64,000 nucleotides of DNA, taken from positions 111,874 through 175,873 of the forward strand of contig NZ_JANU01000004.1 in assembly GCF_001044395.1 (NCBI RefSeq), in the 5' to 3' direction. The position numbers and the translations under genes are program-made. Positions 55,033 through 64,000 of this stretch are shown in pieces. Origin of the DNA: Caenimonas sp. SL110 (lineage in GTDB: Bacteria; Pseudomonadota; Gammaproteobacteria; Burkholderiales; Burkholderiaceae_C). The notes below the pieces were generated by a model. The model was not told the DNA's origin. It did not search any database and saw only the letters and a program-made list of their open reading frames with translations. Each line of letters opens with the position of its first letter. The stretch's first letter is position 1.

Positions 55033-55749
55033 ATGGGTGGGTACGAAACGGGACCTGCGGCGCAATCGATGCGACACATCAAATCGCTTGAGGTTGACGC
55101 GGCCATCGTGGACCTGGATGGAACTCTCGTCGATACGCTCGATGACTTCCGGGTGGCGCTCAATCTGATGCTGTCGGACCTGGGCCTTGCGCACCTGGAG
55201 AAGTCGGTCATCGAACCCATGATCGGTCGTGGCTCGGAGAACCTCATCCGCGCGGTGCTCGCTCGTGTCGGCGCGAGCGACGCGCTCTATCAAGACGCAT
55301 GGCAGTCCTACCAGAAGCACTACCTCTCGATCAATGGGCAGCATTCAGCCGTGTTCGACGGGGCCGTGGCGGGGCTTGAAGTCCTGCGTGCGCATGGCTT
55401 GCGTCTGGCGTGCCTGACCAATAAGCCGCAGGCGTTCGCCGCTGCGTTGCTGGAAGCCAAAGGATTGGCTTCCTATTTCGATGTGGTGTTTGGCGGGGAC
55501 GCTTTCGAGCGAAAGAAACCGGACCCGCTCCCTCTGGTCAAGACCTGCGAAGCGCTGGGCACCCGGCCTGCCCGCACCCTGATGATCGGCGATTCGAGCA
55601 ATGACGCGGCGGCTGCGCGTGCGGCGGGGTGCCCAGTGGTTCTGGTGACGTACGGCTACAACCACGGCGAACCCGTGAGGGCTGTCGATTGCGATGGATT
55701 TCTGGAGTCGCTGGCGTTGCTTGGCCAGTGGCTGGGCCCGCGTCGCTAG
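55033..55749 (+). CDS. gph: Phosphoglycolate phosphatase
   Basis: 238-residue HAD hydrolase. Motif I VDLDGTLVDT, cap domain, motif II LACLTNKP, motif III Lys in FERKKPDPL and motif IV MIGDSSNDAAAA are intact. The ATG at 55033 is preferred because GGAGGG lies 6 bases upstream; an ATG at residue 13 is the alternative. It removes phosphoglycolate from DNA repair or oxygenase activity. It precedes the trp region, as in many betaproteobacteria. It overlaps the convergent small membrane gene by 4 bases. Confidence 0.93.
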   Translation: MGGYETGPAAQSMRHIKSLEVDAAIVDLDGTLVDTLDDFRVALNLMLSDLGLAHLEKSVIEPMIGRGSENLIRAVLARVGASDALYQDAWQSYQKHYLSINGQHSAVFDGAVAGLEVLRAHGLRLACLTNKPQAFAAALLEAKGLASYFDVVFGGDAFERKKPDPLPLVKTCEALGTRPARTLMIGDSSNDAAAARAAGCPVVLVTYGYNHGEPVRAVDCDGFLESLALLGQWLGPRR

Positions 55750-56027
55750 TGCATGTCATCCGGTGCATCCGGGTCCATCATCGAGCGGATTGTGTCGCGG
55801 ATTCCGGCGGCGGCCAGGGCAATGAACACGGCCGCGAGCACGGCGCAGGAGATCATCCAGGGCAGTGATGTGGTGAGCTGGTTGATTTCTGCCCCGCGGG
55901 CGTCAAGCCCCGCGTCACCTGTTGGCGCTGTTTCAGTGCCGCCCCAGACCGCCATCATCGCGGCGAACACAAGGGCCAGCCCGACAACAAGGGCGAACCA
56001 TCCAAACCGCTGAACCAAAACTCGCAT
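55746..56027 (-). CDS. Small membrane protein of unknown function
   Basis: 93 residues with two hydrophobic helices (about 9-28 and 57-75) and an intervening hydrophilic loop, ending in an acidic DPDAPDDMH. AGAGG precedes the ATG at 56027. I do not recognise the family. The helix pattern and RBS support a real gene. Confidence 0.6.
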   Translation of the reverse strand: MRVLVQRFGWFALVVGLALVFAAMMAVWGGTETAPTGDAGLDARGAEINQLTTSLPWMISCAVLAAVFIALAAAGIRDTIRSMMDPDAPDDMH

Positions 56028-56083
56028 CCTCTATCCCCCGTTTGTTGCGCGAGGGCGAGTGGGCCGGAGTCCTCTTCAATAAG

Positions 56084-56139
56084 AGAATTTCCCTGTCTCA
56101 TCCCCTGCGGCCGTCTTGTGGGCGGCTACGGGAAATTCT
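56084..56139. repeat. 10-bp perfect inverted repeat
   Basis: AGAATTTCCC (56084-56093) and GGGAAATTCT (56130-56139) are separated by 36 bases. They lie between the small membrane gene and the chalcone-isomerase-like gene. The spacing is too long for a tight hairpin; it suits paired protein sites or a large stem. Confidence 0.5.
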
Positions 56140-56200
56140 AGGGATGCGATTGCAGGTTGAACCCCAGACATTCGTACGTCTGTGCTGAGCAAAGGTCGCG

Positions 56201-56797
56201 TCAGGCGGGCTTTCCGAGAAGCGCGTCTTTCAATTTCCAGTCGGCGGGACTGGGGCCGAGCCAGATTCGCAGCAGCGCGTTGTAGAACTCAGGCTCCTTG
56301 AAGGGCTCGGTTTGCTGGAAGCACTTTGCGCTGTTGATGGAAATCACGGTGCCGACGCCCGGCACCCAGTCGATCATGAAGCTTTCACCTGCCTTCAAGG
56401 CCTTGCATTCCGAAAAGAGCTGGCTCATGCGCAGGACGCCGGGCACGAGCTTGGAAAACGCGGCCTTGTCCATGTTGTCTTCCATGCCGCGCGAGAACAG
56501 CTTTCCCAGTTCGCCGGAGTCGATGTCGCGCAGCATGGTGATGTTCATGCGCTTGGCGCCGGGCATGGCCAGCACTTCTTCGGTCGAGCCGGCTTTCCTT
56601 GGCAGGTACAGGCCGGCGGTGTAGACCTTGAAGATGGCCTTGTAGCGAATGCCTGCGCCGTTGAGGGTGACCTTGGCGCCTCGCACATCGGAGGCGTCGT
56701 CGTACTTCACGCCCGACACCGTCTGGGACTGGGCCTGTGCCATTGAGGTGGAAATGAGGGCGGCTGCAAGAAGGCCAGCCTTGAGCAGTTTTTTCAT
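56201..56797 (-). CDS. Chalcone isomerase-like exported protein
   Basis: 198 residues from the ATG at 56797. MKKLLKAGLLAAALISTSMAQAQ is a Sec signal. The mature part has LNGAGIRYKAIFKVYTAGLYLPRKAGSTEEVLAMPGAKRMNITMLRDI and ends WLGPSPADWKLKDALLG, the pattern of the bacterial chalcone-isomerase-like family. These lack the plant catalytic role; a fatty-acid or ligand-binding function is often assumed. It is divergent to the trp leader. Confidence 0.86.
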   Translation of the reverse strand: MKKLLKAGLLAAALISTSMAQAQSQTVSGVKYDDASDVRGAKVTLNGAGIRYKAIFKVYTAGLYLPRKAGSTEEVLAMPGAKRMNITMLRDIDSGELGKLFSRGMEDNMDKAAFSKLVPGVLRMSQLFSECKALKAGESFMIDWVPGVGTVISINSAKCFQQTEPFKEPEFYNALLRIWLGPSPADWKLKDALLGKPA

Positions 56798-56892
56798 GCG
56801 ATCTGTCTCCGTTGGCGAAAGAGGTGCTCTCGCTTTCTGTAATGGAATTCTTGCGTACCACGGCACGTCCGGCTAGAGGGTTTTCTCGCGTT

Positions 56893-56901
56893 TGCTACAC
56901 T
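56893..56901 (+). promoter_or_regulatory. Extended -10 promoter of the trp operon (candidate)
   Basis: TG-C-TACACT (56893-56901) is an extended -10 box without a recognisable -35. A start 7 bases downstream falls on the A of the leader-peptide ATG at 56908. Confidence 0.5.
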
Positions 56902-56907
56902 GCCGCC

Positions 56908-56991
56908 ATGTTCATCCACCGCACTATCGTGACGGGTCTCGCCGACCGGGGAGCCTGGCCCTGGCGTAAGCCTTCTGTAGTGCGTTCCTGA
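56908..56991 (+). CDS. trpL: trp operon leader peptide
   Basis: 27 codons, MFIHRTIVTGLADRGAWPWR followed by KPSVVRS, with two Trp codons separated by one Pro codon (TGG CCC TGG at 56956-56964). It stands 104 bases before trpE in the same direction. Ribosome stalling at the Trp codons would govern RNA folding downstream. The -10 box just before it suggests the mRNA may begin at the AUG, as is known for rhizobial trpL. Confidence 0.65.
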   Translation: MFIHRTIVTGLADRGAWPWRKPSVVRS

Positions 56992-56993
56992 TT

Positions 56994-57063
56994 GCACGGG
57001 GCAGCCCGTGCCCCTCGCGTTCCGCCTTGCCGGGACACAACAATTGGACTGATGCGGTACCGC
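56994..57063 (+). promoter_or_regulatory. Putative trp attenuator RNA region
   Basis: GCACGGG (56994-57000), loop GCAG, CCCGTGC (57005-57011) forms a stable 7-bp hairpin that starts 3 bases after the leader stop. GGGGC (56998-57002) can alternatively pair with GCCCC (57010-57014). A palindrome GCGGTACCGC (57054-57063) lies before the trpE ribosome site. No U-run follows any stem, so control may act on Rho or on trpE translation rather than by an intrinsic terminator. Confidence 0.45.
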
Positions 57064-57094
57064 CGGTGCTGCCGAGCTTGTGGAGGCTCAACCC

Positions 57095-58594
57095 ATGATC
57101 ACAGAACTTGAATTCAAAAGCCTGGCTTCTCAAGGCTACAACCGAATACCGCTCATCGCGGAAGCCTTTGCCGATCTCGAGACCCCGCTGTCGCTTTACC
57201 TGAAGCTTGCGCATGCCAAAGCGGGGGGCAAATACAGTTTCCTGCTGGAGTCGGTTGTCGGTGGCGAGCGGTTCGGCCGTTACAGCTTCATCGGATTGCC
57301 CGCACGCACGCTGCTGCGGGCCAGCGGATTCGGTGCGGATGCGGCGACCGAGGTCGTCACCGATGGAGTCGTTGTAGAAACCGTGCGGGGCAACCCGCTC
57401 GACTTCGTCGAGGCCTACCAGAAGCGCTTCAAGGTCGCGCTGCGACCCGGCCTGCCGCGATTTTGCGGCGGCCTTGCGGGCTACTTCGGCTATGACACCG
57501 TCCGCCATATCGAGAAAAAGCTGGAGAAGTCCTGCCCACCCGACACGCTGGGCTGCCCCGACATCCTCCTGCTGCAATGCGAGGAGCTGGCGGTCATCGA
57601 CAACCTGTCGGGCAAGCTGTACCTGATCGTCTATGCCGATCCGATGGCGCCAGAAGCGTTTGCTACGGGCAAGAAGCGGCTGCGTGAGTTGAAGGAGCAG
57701 CTGAAATACTCGGTGAGCGCGCCGGTCATCAGGCAGACCCAGGGTTTTCCGGCCGAGCGCGAGTTCGCAAAGGCTGATTACCTTCGTGCCGTCGACAGGG
57801 CCAAGGAGCTCATCGCTGGCGGTGACTTCATGCAGGTTCAGGTCGGGCAGCGAATCAAGAAGCGCTACACCGAATCGCCTTTGTCGCTTTATCGCGCGCT
57901 GCGATCTCTCAATCCCAGCCCGTACATGTACTACTACCACTTCGGCGACTTTCATGTGGTCGGTGCTTCGCCGGAAATCCTGGTTCGCCAGGAGCAGACG
58001 GACGAGGGCCAGAAGGTCACCATCCGTCCGCTTGCGGGAACGAGGCCCCGCGCTGCGTCGCCGCAAGAGGACAAGGCCGTCGAGATGGAACTGGTGAACG
58101 ACCCCAAGGAGCGCGCCGAGCACGTGATGCTGATCGACCTGGCCCGCAACGATATCGGCCGCATTGCGAAGACAGGCACTGTCAAGGTGACCGAGGCATT
58201 CGCCGTCGAACGTTACAGCCACGTGATGCATATCGTCAGCAATGTCGAGGGCATCCTGAACGATGGCATGACGAGCATCGATGTGTTGAAAGCCACCTTT
58301 CCGGCGGGCACGCTGACCGGGGCGCCCAAGGTACATGCGATGGAGATCATCGACCAGCTCGAGCCCACCAAGCGCGGCCTCTATGGCGGCGCATGCGGCT
58401 ATCTCAGTTATGCGGGCGATATGGACGTCGCGATCGCGATCCGCACCGGCATCATCAAGGACCAGATGCTCTATGTGCAGGCGGCTGCCGGGGTTGTGGC
58501 CGACTCGGTTCCAGAGATGGAATGGAGGGAAACCGAGGCCAAGGCGCGCGCCTTGCTGCGCGCATCAGAGCTGGTTGAGGAGGGACTGGAATGA
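57095..58594 (+). CDS. trpE: Anthranilate synthase component I
   Basis: 499 residues from the ATG at 57095, with GTGGAGG 8 bases upstream. It converts chorismate plus ammonia to anthranilate. The Trp-binding N-terminal region ([38 protein letters not shown]) is intact, so feedback inhibition is likely. The catalytic part has [46 protein letters not shown] [24 protein letters not shown] and [15 protein letters not shown]. It overlaps trpG by 4 bases. Confidence 0.98.
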   Translation: MITELEFKSLASQGYNRIPLIAEAFADLETPLSLYLKLAHAKAGGKYSFLLESVVGGERFGRYSFIGLPARTLLRASGFGADAATEVVTDGVVVETVRGNPLDFVEAYQKRFKVALRPGLPRFCGGLAGYFGYDTVRHIEKKLEKSCPPDTLGCPDILLLQCEELAVIDNLSGKLYLIVYADPMAPEAFATGKKRLRELKEQLKYSVSAPVIRQTQGFPAEREFAKADYLRAVDRAKELIAGGDFMQVQVGQRIKKRYTESPLSLYRALRSLNPSPYMYYYHFGDFHVVGASPEILVRQEQTDEGQKVTIRPLAGTRPRAASPQEDKAVEMELVNDPKERAEHVMLIDLARNDIGRIAKTGTVKVTEAFAVERYSHVMHIVSNVEGILNDGMTSIDVLKATFPAGTLTGAPKVHAMEIIDQLEPTKRGLYGGACGYLSYAGDMDVAIAIRTGIIKDQMLYVQAAAGVVADSVPEMEWRETEAKARALLRASELVEEGLE

Positions 58595-59163
58595 AAGTCC
58601 TCATGATCGACAACTACGACAGCTTCACCTACAACCTGGTTCAGTACTTTGGCGAACTCGGTGCGCAGGTGGAAGTGTTTCGCAACGATGAGATCACCGT
58701 GGCTGGCGTTGCCGAACGCAAGCCTGACTTCCTGGTGATTTCTCCTGGCCCATGCTCACCGGCAGAAGCCGGGATTTCGGTAGAAGCCATTCGCCATTTC
58801 GCGGGCAAGTTGCCGGTGCTGGGCGTGTGTCTCGGACATCAGTCGATAGGGGCAGCGTTTGGCGGCAAGATCGTTCGCGCACAGCAACTGATGCACGGCA
58901 AGACGAGCGTGATCACGACAACGCAGGAAGGCGTCTTCGCCGGGCTTCCAAAGCAGTTCACTGTCAATCGCTATCACTCGCTTGCCATCGAGCCGTCGTC
59001 CTGCCCACCAGAACTCGCGGTGACGGCGCGAACCGATGACGGCGAAATCATGGGCGTGCGTCATAAAGAGCTGGCGATCCAGGGCGTGCAGTTCCACCCT
59101 GAATCTATCCTCACCGAGCATGGCCATGCGATGCTGAAAAATTTCCTGGAGCAAACTGCATGA
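58591..59163 (+). CDS. trpG: Anthranilate synthase component II (glutamine amidotransferase)
   Basis: 190 residues, class I amidotransferase with the nucleophile Cys in [14 protein letters not shown] and the His-Glu pair in [14 protein letters not shown]. It supplies ammonia to TrpE and may also serve PabB in folate synthesis, as trpG/pabA often does. [21 protein letters not shown] is the classic start. Both ends overlap neighbours by ATGA. Confidence 0.97.
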   Translation: MKVLMIDNYDSFTYNLVQYFGELGAQVEVFRNDEITVAGVAERKPDFLVISPGPCSPAEAGISVEAIRHFAGKLPVLGVCLGHQSIGAAFGGKIVRAQQLMHGKTSVITTTQEGVFAGLPKQFTVNRYHSLAIEPSSCPPELAVTARTDDGEIMGVRHKELAIQGVQFHPESILTEHGHAMLKNFLEQTA

Positions 59164-60203
59164 GAGCCATCGATCTGCGCAGCGATACGGTGACACGGCC
59201 GACTCCCGGCATGAGCGCGGCAATGGCTGCGGCGCCCTTGGGTGACGATGTGTTTGGTGACGATCCGAGCGTGAACGCGCTGCAGGAAAAGATTGCCGGG
59301 ATGCTCGGCTTCGAGGATGCGCTGTTCGTGCCGACGGGTACGCAGAGCAATCTGTGCGCGATCCTCGCGCATTGCCAGCGCGGCGACGAATACATCGTCG
59401 GGCAAATGCAGCATTGTTATCGATGGGAAGCCGGCGGCGGCGCGGTCTTTGGCAGCGTCCAGCCTCAGCCGATCAATCACCAAACCGATGGCACGCTGGC
59501 GCTCGAAGACATCGAAGCAGCGGTCAAGCCCGACGACCCGCACTTTGCCCGCACGCGCATGCTCGCTCTGGAGAACACGCTGGGGGGCAAGTTGTTGCCA
59601 TTCGACTATGTCGAAAAAGCAACGGCACTGGCTCTGGACAAGGGATTGACGCGGCATCTGGATGGCGCGCGGCTGTTTAACGCGGCGACTGCGCAGGCGG
59701 CGAAATCGGGCGGAGATGTTCGCGCTGAAGCACGGCGTATCGCTCAATGCTTTGACAGCGTTTCCGTTTGCTTCAGCAAGGGCCTGGGGGCTCCGGTCGG
59801 ATCCGCCCTATGCGGATCGCGTGAGTTCATTGGGCGGGCACGACGTGTTCGCAAGATGGCCGGAGGCGGAATGCGGCAAGCGGGCGTTCTTGCCGCAGCC
59901 GCGACGTACGCGTTGGACCATCACATCGACAGGCTCCGCGAGGACCACGAGCTCGCGGGGCAACTCGCCCGCGGACTGGCAGGCATCGAAGGTGTCATCG
60001 TCGAGCAGCCGCAAACCAATATGCTCTTCATTGATCTGGTTGGCCAAGCGCGCGAAAAGTCGAAGGGTTTGATCGACCATCTTGGGGCGCAAGGCATTCA
60101 GGCGATGGGCTTGTATCGACTTCGCTTTGTGACGCACCTCGATGTCGATGCGCAAGGTGTAGCACGCGCTGTCACGGCCATCCGCCAGTTCCTCCAGGAT
60201 TGA
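59160..60203 (+). CDS. ltaE: Low-specificity L-threonine aldolase
   Basis: 347-residue PLP enzyme that cleaves threonine or allo-threonine to glycine and acetaldehyde. The start [39 protein letters not shown], the aspartate site [12 protein letters not shown] and the PLP-binding Lys in [18 protein letters not shown] are conserved. It is unusual inside a trp operon, where it overlaps trpG by 4 bases and is thus under the same transcript. Confidence 0.95.
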   Translation: MRAIDLRSDTVTRPTPGMSAAMAAAPLGDDVFGDDPSVNALQEKIAGMLGFEDALFVPTGTQSNLCAILAHCQRGDEYIVGQMQHCYRWEAGGGAVFGSVQPQPINHQTDGTLALEDIEAAVKPDDPHFARTRMLALENTLGGKLLPFDYVEKATALALDKGLTRHLDGARLFNAATAQAAKSGGDVRAEARRIAQCFDSVSVCFSKGLGAPVGSALCGSREFIGRARRVRKMAGGGMRQAGVLAAAATYALDHHIDRLREDHELAGQLARGLAGIEGVIVEQPQTNMLFIDLVGQAREKSKGLIDHLGAQGIQAMGLYRLRFVTHLDVDAQGVARAVTAIRQFLQD

Positions 60204-60205
60204 GC

Positions 60206-60853
60206 ATGCCCGAGCTGCAGCATCTTGCGCTGTTCGTTGTGGCCGGCTGGTTGCTCAACCTGACCCCCGGGCCTGATGTGCTTTACATCGTCACCAATTC
60301 ACTTCGTTCGGGTGCGAGGGCGGGGCTTGTCGCCGGACTGGGCATCACGGCCGGATGTTTCGTTCACGTGTTTGCTGCGGCGCTTGGGGTGGGGGTGCTG
60401 CTAGCCACCTCAGCCATGGCGTTCACGGCGCTCAAGTACATCGGTGCGGCTTACCTGTTGTGGATGGGGGCGAAGATATTGCTGACCAACGCGCATCCGC
60501 CCACCCACCTTTCGGTGTCGGATGCTGGGGGTTCGCCCGCGACGCTGTGGTCGGTGTTTGCTGGCGGCTTCCTCACCAACGTACTCAACCCCAAGGTCGC
60601 GCTTTTCTTTCTCGCCTTTGTTCCGCAATTCATTGCACCGGACAGCGAGAACAAGGCGGTCGCATTCGTGTTGCTGGGTGTGCTGTTCAACATCAACTCG
60701 ATCCCGGTCAATTCCGGCTGGGCTTTGGCCGCGGCCCGCATGGCCCGCAGCAATTCGGTTCAGCGCGCGATGCATTGGCTTGATCGAATCGCCGCCTGCA
60801 TGTTCATCGGCTTCGGTGTGAAGCTGGCGCTGACCGACAATCCCACCCGATAG
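60206..60853 (+). CDS. LysE/RhtB-family amino acid exporter
   Basis: 215 residues from the ATG at 60206 (a TTG at 60200 overlaps the ltaE stop). Six hydrophobic helices are predicted. [49 protein letters not shown] is the family signature and [22 protein letters not shown] the second. It probably exports an amino acid or homoserine lactone-like solute. Its place between ltaE and trpD suggests export of threonine or aromatic amino acids, but this is contextual. Confidence 0.92.
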   Translation: MPELQHLALFVVAGWLLNLTPGPDVLYIVTNSLRSGARAGLVAGLGITAGCFVHVFAAALGVGVLLATSAMAFTALKYIGAAYLLWMGAKILLTNAHPPTHLSVSDAGGSPATLWSVFAGGFLTNVLNPKVALFFLAFVPQFIAPDSENKAVAFVLLGVLFNINSIPVNSGWALAAARMARSNSVQRAMHWLDRIAACMFIGFGVKLALTDNPTR

Positions 60854-60879
60854 AACCCAGAGACAGCAAGGAGGCACCT

Positions 60880-61911
60880 ATGCCGATCACTCCCCAGGAA
60901 GCGCTACAGCGCACCATCGAGCACCGCGAGATCTTCCACGACGAAATGCTCAGCGTCGTACGCCAGATCATGAGCGGTGAGTTGTCGCCTGTGATGATGG
61001 CGGCGCTCATCACCGGTCTTCGTGTGAAGAAGGAGACCATCGGCGAGATCACCGCAGCCGCGCAGGTCATGCGGGAGTTTTCGACCAAGGTTGACGTCGC
61101 GGACAAGACGCACCTGGTCGACATCGTGGGCACGGGTGGCGATGGTTCGCAAACGTTCAATATTTCAACCTGCTCGATGTTCGTTGCCGCTGCCGCTGGC
61201 GCGAAGGTGAGCAAGCATGGCGGGCGCAGCGTATCGAGCAAGAGTGGAAGTGCCGATGTGCTGGAAAGCCTTGGGTTGAACATCAACCTGCCGCCTGCGG
61301 CGATTGCAAAGTGCATCGCCGAAGTCGGCATAGGCTTCATGTTTGCGCCGAACCACCATCCGGCGATGAAGAACGTTGCGCCGGTGCGCAAGGAACTCGG
61401 CGTGCGCACCATCTTCAACATCCTGGGCCCACTCACCAATCCGGCAGGCGCTCCCAACATCCTGATGGGCGTGTTTCACCCCGACCTGGTCGGCATCCAG
61501 GTCCGTGCGCTCCAGCGTCTGGGCGCCGAACATGCGCTGGTCGTCTACGGCCGAGATGGAATGGACGAGGTCAGCCTGGGAGCCGCGACCATGGTGGGCG
61601 AGCTGAAGAATGGCGAGATCACCGAGTACGAGATCCATCCAGAAGACTTCGGACTGCCCATGGCCAGCAACCGGGCGCTCAAGGTTGAAACGCCTGATCA
61701 GTCGCGACAGATGCTGCTCAACGTGCTCAATAACGAGCCTGGCGCGGCGCGCGACATTGTCATCTTCAACAGCGGTGCCGCGCTCTACGCCGCCAACGTG
61801 GCCGGCTCCATCCAGGACGGTATTGACAAGGCGAGAGCCGCGCTGGACTCTGGCGCTGCGAAAGCCAGACTCGATGCCCTCGTGAAATTGTCCCAGTCGC
61901 TTGCGGCCTGA
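60880..61911 (+). CDS. trpD: Anthranilate phosphoribosyltransferase
   Basis: 343 residues. It transfers phosphoribose from PRPP to anthranilate. [53 protein letters not shown] is the PRPP and anthranilate site. [37 protein letters not shown] and [19 protein letters not shown] complete the signature. A GGAGG site lies 7 bases before the ATG. Confidence 0.98.
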   Translation: MPITPQEALQRTIEHREIFHDEMLSVVRQIMSGELSPVMMAALITGLRVKKETIGEITAAAQVMREFSTKVDVADKTHLVDIVGTGGDGSQTFNISTCSMFVAAAAGAKVSKHGGRSVSSKSGSADVLESLGLNINLPPAAIAKCIAEVGIGFMFAPNHHPAMKNVAPVRKELGVRTIFNILGPLTNPAGAPNILMGVFHPDLVGIQVRALQRLGAEHALVVYGRDGMDEVSLGAATMVGELKNGEITEYEIHPEDFGLPMASNRALKVETPDQSRQMLLNVLNNEPGAARDIVIFNSGAALYAANVAGSIQDGIDKARAALDSGAAKARLDALVKLSQSLAA

Positions 61912-61919
61912 TTGCCCTT

Positions 61920-62711
61920 ATGTCCGACATCCTCAACAAAATTGTCGCGGTCAAACGCGAAGAAGTCGCCGCCGCCCAAAGCAAGGTGCCCCTGGCGCAG
62001 ATGCGAGCCGATGCAGAAAGTCGCGTATTGACGCGTGATTTTGAGGGCGCTTTGCGTCGCAAGATCGCGGCCGGCAAGTCCGCAGTGATTGCTGAAATCA
62101 AAAAGGCCAGTCCGAGCAAGGGTGTGCTGCGAGCCGAATTCATTCCGGCGGACATTGCACAAAGCTACGCCGAATTCGGTGCAGCTTGCCTCTCGGTGCT
62201 GACCGACCGGGATTTTTTCCAGGGACAACCTGATTTCCTCAAGCAGGCGCGCGCCTCCTGCGACCTGCCCGTCCTGCGCAAGGACTTCATGGTCGATGCC
62301 TATCAGGTCTATGAATCGCGCGCGATGGGCGCTGATTGCATCTTGCTGATTGCCGCGTGCCTGGAAGATGCGCAGATGGCTGAGCTGGAAGCGATTGCTC
62401 GAAGCCTTGACATGGGGGTGCTGGTCGAAGTTCATGACAAACCAGAGCTTGAGCGCGCCCTCAAGCTAAAAACACCCCTGGTCGGGATTAACAACCGTAA
62501 CTTGCATACGTTCGAGGTGACGCTGGACACGACGCTCGGCCTGATGGGCGAAGTGCCCGCCGATCGCTTGTTGGTCACGGAGTCGGGGATTCTGTCCAGG
62601 GAGGATGTTCACAAGATGCGTGAGGCGGGCGTCAATGCGTTCCTTGTCGGAGAGGCATTCATGCGAGCTGACGATCCCGGTCGCGCTCTGGCTGACCTGT
62701 TCGGCCATTAA
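61920..62711 (+). CDS. trpC: Indole-3-glycerol phosphate synthase
   Basis: 263-residue TIM barrel, stand-alone (no trpF fusion). [47 protein letters not shown] carries the catalytic Lys. [45 protein letters not shown] and [36 protein letters not shown] follow. trpF, trpB and trpA are not in the window. Confidence 0.98.
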   Translation: MSDILNKIVAVKREEVAAAQSKVPLAQMRADAESRVLTRDFEGALRRKIAAGKSAVIAEIKKASPSKGVLRAEFIPADIAQSYAEFGAACLSVLTDRDFFQGQPDFLKQARASCDLPVLRKDFMVDAYQVYESRAMGADCILLIAACLEDAQMAELEAIARSLDMGVLVEVHDKPELERALKLKTPLVGINNRNLHTFEVTLDTTLGLMGEVPADRLLVTESGILSREDVHKMREAGVNAFLVGEAFMRADDPGRALADLFGH

Positions 62712-62714
62712 CGA

Positions 62715-63428
62715 ATGGAAGACCGTCTTCGAGCCTGGCAGCCCGAGGTTTGGCCCGTGGCGCAGGGCTGGCGCCCCGCAATCGACTCCTTTCTCGCAAG
62801 CACGGCCGGGATACGGTTGAGCGCCTTCATGCGTGAACGTCTCGCGGCAGGCGCCGTGATCTATCCACCGGAGCCCTTTCGCGCACTGGCCCTGACCCCG
62901 TTGGAAAACGTGCGCGCAGTCATCATCGGACAAGACCCTTACCATGGGCCCGGGCAGGCCGAAGGGCTCGCTTTCTCTGTGCGGCCGGGTGTGCGACTCC
63001 CGCCGTCTCTGCAGAATATCTTCAAGGAACTCCGAGCAGGTTCCGTTGCGGCGACTCAGGCAAACGGTTCGCTCGTTGCGTGGGCGCAAAAGGGCGTGTT
63101 GTTGCTCAACACCAGCCTCACCGTTGAGGATGGCGAGCCCGGGAGTCATGCGAGGAAGGGGTGGGAAGTCCTCACGGATTTGTTGCTCGAGCAAGTCGCG
63201 ACGCGGGCTTCCCCGTGTGTTTACATGCTTTGGGGCGCTCATGCGCAAGCCAAAGCGGACCTCATTGAATGCGCTGCTAGTCGCAATGGATGCGATCACC
63301 TCATCCTGAAAGCCAATCACCCGTCACCACTGTCAGCCCGGCGACCGCCAGTCCCGTTCCTGGGCAGCGGCCACTTCGCACGGGCTCGCGAGTGGCTGGG
63401 CGCAAGAGGCTACATCAATATTTTCTAG
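62715..63428 (+). CDS. ung: Uracil-DNA glycosylase
   Basis: 237 residues, family 1 UDG. The water-activating loop GQDPYHGPGQAEGLAFSV, the segment GVLLLNTSLTVEDGEPGSHARKGWE, and the minor-groove loop ANHPSPLSA with its His are all present. It removes uracil from DNA at the start of base excision repair. It begins 3 bases after trpC, so it is probably the last gene of that transcript. Confidence 0.97.
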   Translation: MEDRLRAWQPEVWPVAQGWRPAIDSFLASTAGIRLSAFMRERLAAGAVIYPPEPFRALALTPLENVRAVIIGQDPYHGPGQAEGLAFSVRPGVRLPPSLQNIFKELRAGSVAATQANGSLVAWAQKGVLLLNTSLTVEDGEPGSHARKGWEVLTDLLLEQVATRASPCVYMLWGAHAQAKADLIECAASRNGCDHLILKANHPSPLSARRPPVPFLGSGHFARAREWLGARGYINIF

Positions 63429-63489
63429 CCGCATGAAGGTGCTGGTGCAGGCTGATGCTTATGAATCGTGCTATATTTCGAGGTTCGCC

Positions 63490-63575
63490 GGAGGGGTGCC
63501 CGAGTGGCTAAAGGGGGCAGACTGTAAATCTGTTGGCTTACGCCTACGCTGGTTCGAATCCAGCCTCCTCCACCA
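63490..63575 (+). tRNA. tRNA-Tyr (anticodon GTA)
   Basis: 86 nt. The acceptor GGAGGGG pairs with CTCCTCC near the encoded CCA. The anticodon arm CAGAC-TGTAAAT-CTG carries GTA. A long variable arm (TTGGCTTACGCCTAC) marks a class II tRNA, as expected for Tyr. TTCGAATC in the T-loop is canonical. Confidence 0.95.
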
Positions 63576-63685
63576 GTCCTTCAGCCAAGGACGGGCGATG
63601 TATTTGGTTAGTTGAAGTTGTTGCGTTACTGCTGATTGTGTAGAGCTCGGAAAGCCTGCTTGGGTTGCCGGAAGTCACCCCCAAG

Positions 63686-63759
63686 GCGGGAGTAGTTCAA
63701 TGGTAGAACCCTAGCCTTCCAAGCTAATGACGCGGGTTCGATTCCCGTCTCCCGCTCCA
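63686..63759 (+). tRNA. tRNA-Gly (anticodon TCC)
   Basis: 74 nt. Acceptor GCGGGAG with CTCCCGC and encoded CCA. Anticodon loop CTTCCAA gives TCC. T-loop TTCGATTC is canonical. It reads GGA and GGG codons. Confidence 0.96.
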
Positions 63760-63780
63760 CACGATGCGGCAGGTAGCGAC

Positions 63781-63826
63781 GCAGAGATTTCGCCCTTGTG
63801 GCGAGCAGAGATTTCGCCCTTGTGGC
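63781..63826 (+). repeat. 24-bp tandem duplication including the 5' end of tRNA-Thr
   Basis: GCAGAGATTTCGCCCTTGTG plus GC occurs at 63781-63802 and again at 63805-63826 (22 identical bases, period 24). The second copy contains the first 11 bases of tRNA-Thr (GCCCTTGTGGC), so the first copy carries a decoy tRNA 5' end. Confidence 0.85.
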
Positions 63827-63890
63827 TCAGTGGCAGAGCACTCCCTTGGTAAGGGAGAGGTCGCGGGTCCGATTCCCGCCAAGGGCACCA
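63816..63890 (+). tRNA. tRNA-Thr (anticodon GGT)
   Basis: 75 nt. Acceptor GCCCTTG with CAAGGGC and encoded CCA (via ACCA). Anticodon arm CTCCC-TTGGTAA-GGGAG carries GGT. It stands 36 bases before tuf, the classical tRNA-tuf operon layout. Confidence 0.96.
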
Positions 63891-63902
63891 GACGTTTGTT
63901 GA

Positions 63903-64000
<98 letters not shown>

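Noticed and set aside
56994..57011. Intrinsic terminator in the trp leader
   Set aside because: The hairpin is strong but is followed by CCCCTCGCG, without any U-run, so it is recorded as a regulatory hairpin only.

Overview
The window reads as chromosomal DNA of a Betaproteobacterium, most likely family Comamonadaceae (Burkholderiales). The reasons are the order gph–(trpL)–trpE–trpG–…–trpD–trpC–ung–tRNA-Tyr/Gly/Thr–tuf, the gshA–kup–…–gshB cluster, lptA–lptB–rpoN, high GC, and frequent ATGA/GTGA stop-start overlaps. The species cannot be fixed from sequence alone. Both ends are cut inside genes: holA at the left and tuf at the right.

Region by region. 1–2690: holA end, proA and a DUF6352-type gene, with palindromic repeats inserted in the holA tail and inside proA. 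2816–18485: an accessory island, all on the minus strand. It holds a 4128-residue Rhs/YD-repeat protein with a LysM domain, a hydrophobic linker and a C-terminal class-3 lipase domain. Downstream of it are four genes for exported proteins (two paralogous ankyrin proteins and two orphans) and a 41-codon ORF. I read this as a polymorphic phospholipase toxin with an array of periplasmic immunity candidates. It is the most interesting locus here. 18683–24545: glutathione synthesis (gshA, gshB) around kup and two accessory genes. 24733–31657: a class II amidotransferase, a CWC protein, a GNAT protein, malate synthase G, and an HMG-CoA-lyase/CoA-transferase pair.

31724–37209: a NarL-type two-component system, then a nitrate/cyanate-family ABC transporter coupled to cyanase, so probably cyanate uptake and detoxification. 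37246–47083: a LysR regulator, housekeeping genes (argS, SPOR, dsbA, lptA, lptB, rpoN), an RNA methyltransferase and a PIN-domain gene. 47227–50290: a minus-strand operon of an NTF2-like protein, a haloacetate dehalogenase with a complete fluoroacetate-dehalogenase active-site set, and an FMN-binding glutamate-synthase-like protein. A LysR gene follows it. 51307–56797: an Acg-type oxidoreductase, then pncC/cinA, pgpA, a nuclease, thiL, gph and small envelope genes.

56893–62711: the trp operon (trpE, trpG, trpD, trpC) behind a short leader peptide with two Trp codons. The leader may be translated from a leaderless mRNA. A threonine aldolase and a LysE-family exporter sit inside the operon. 62715–64000: ung, three tRNA genes and the start of tuf. 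Dispersed small hairpin repeats occur at several places, in two cases inside or at the start of coding sequence.
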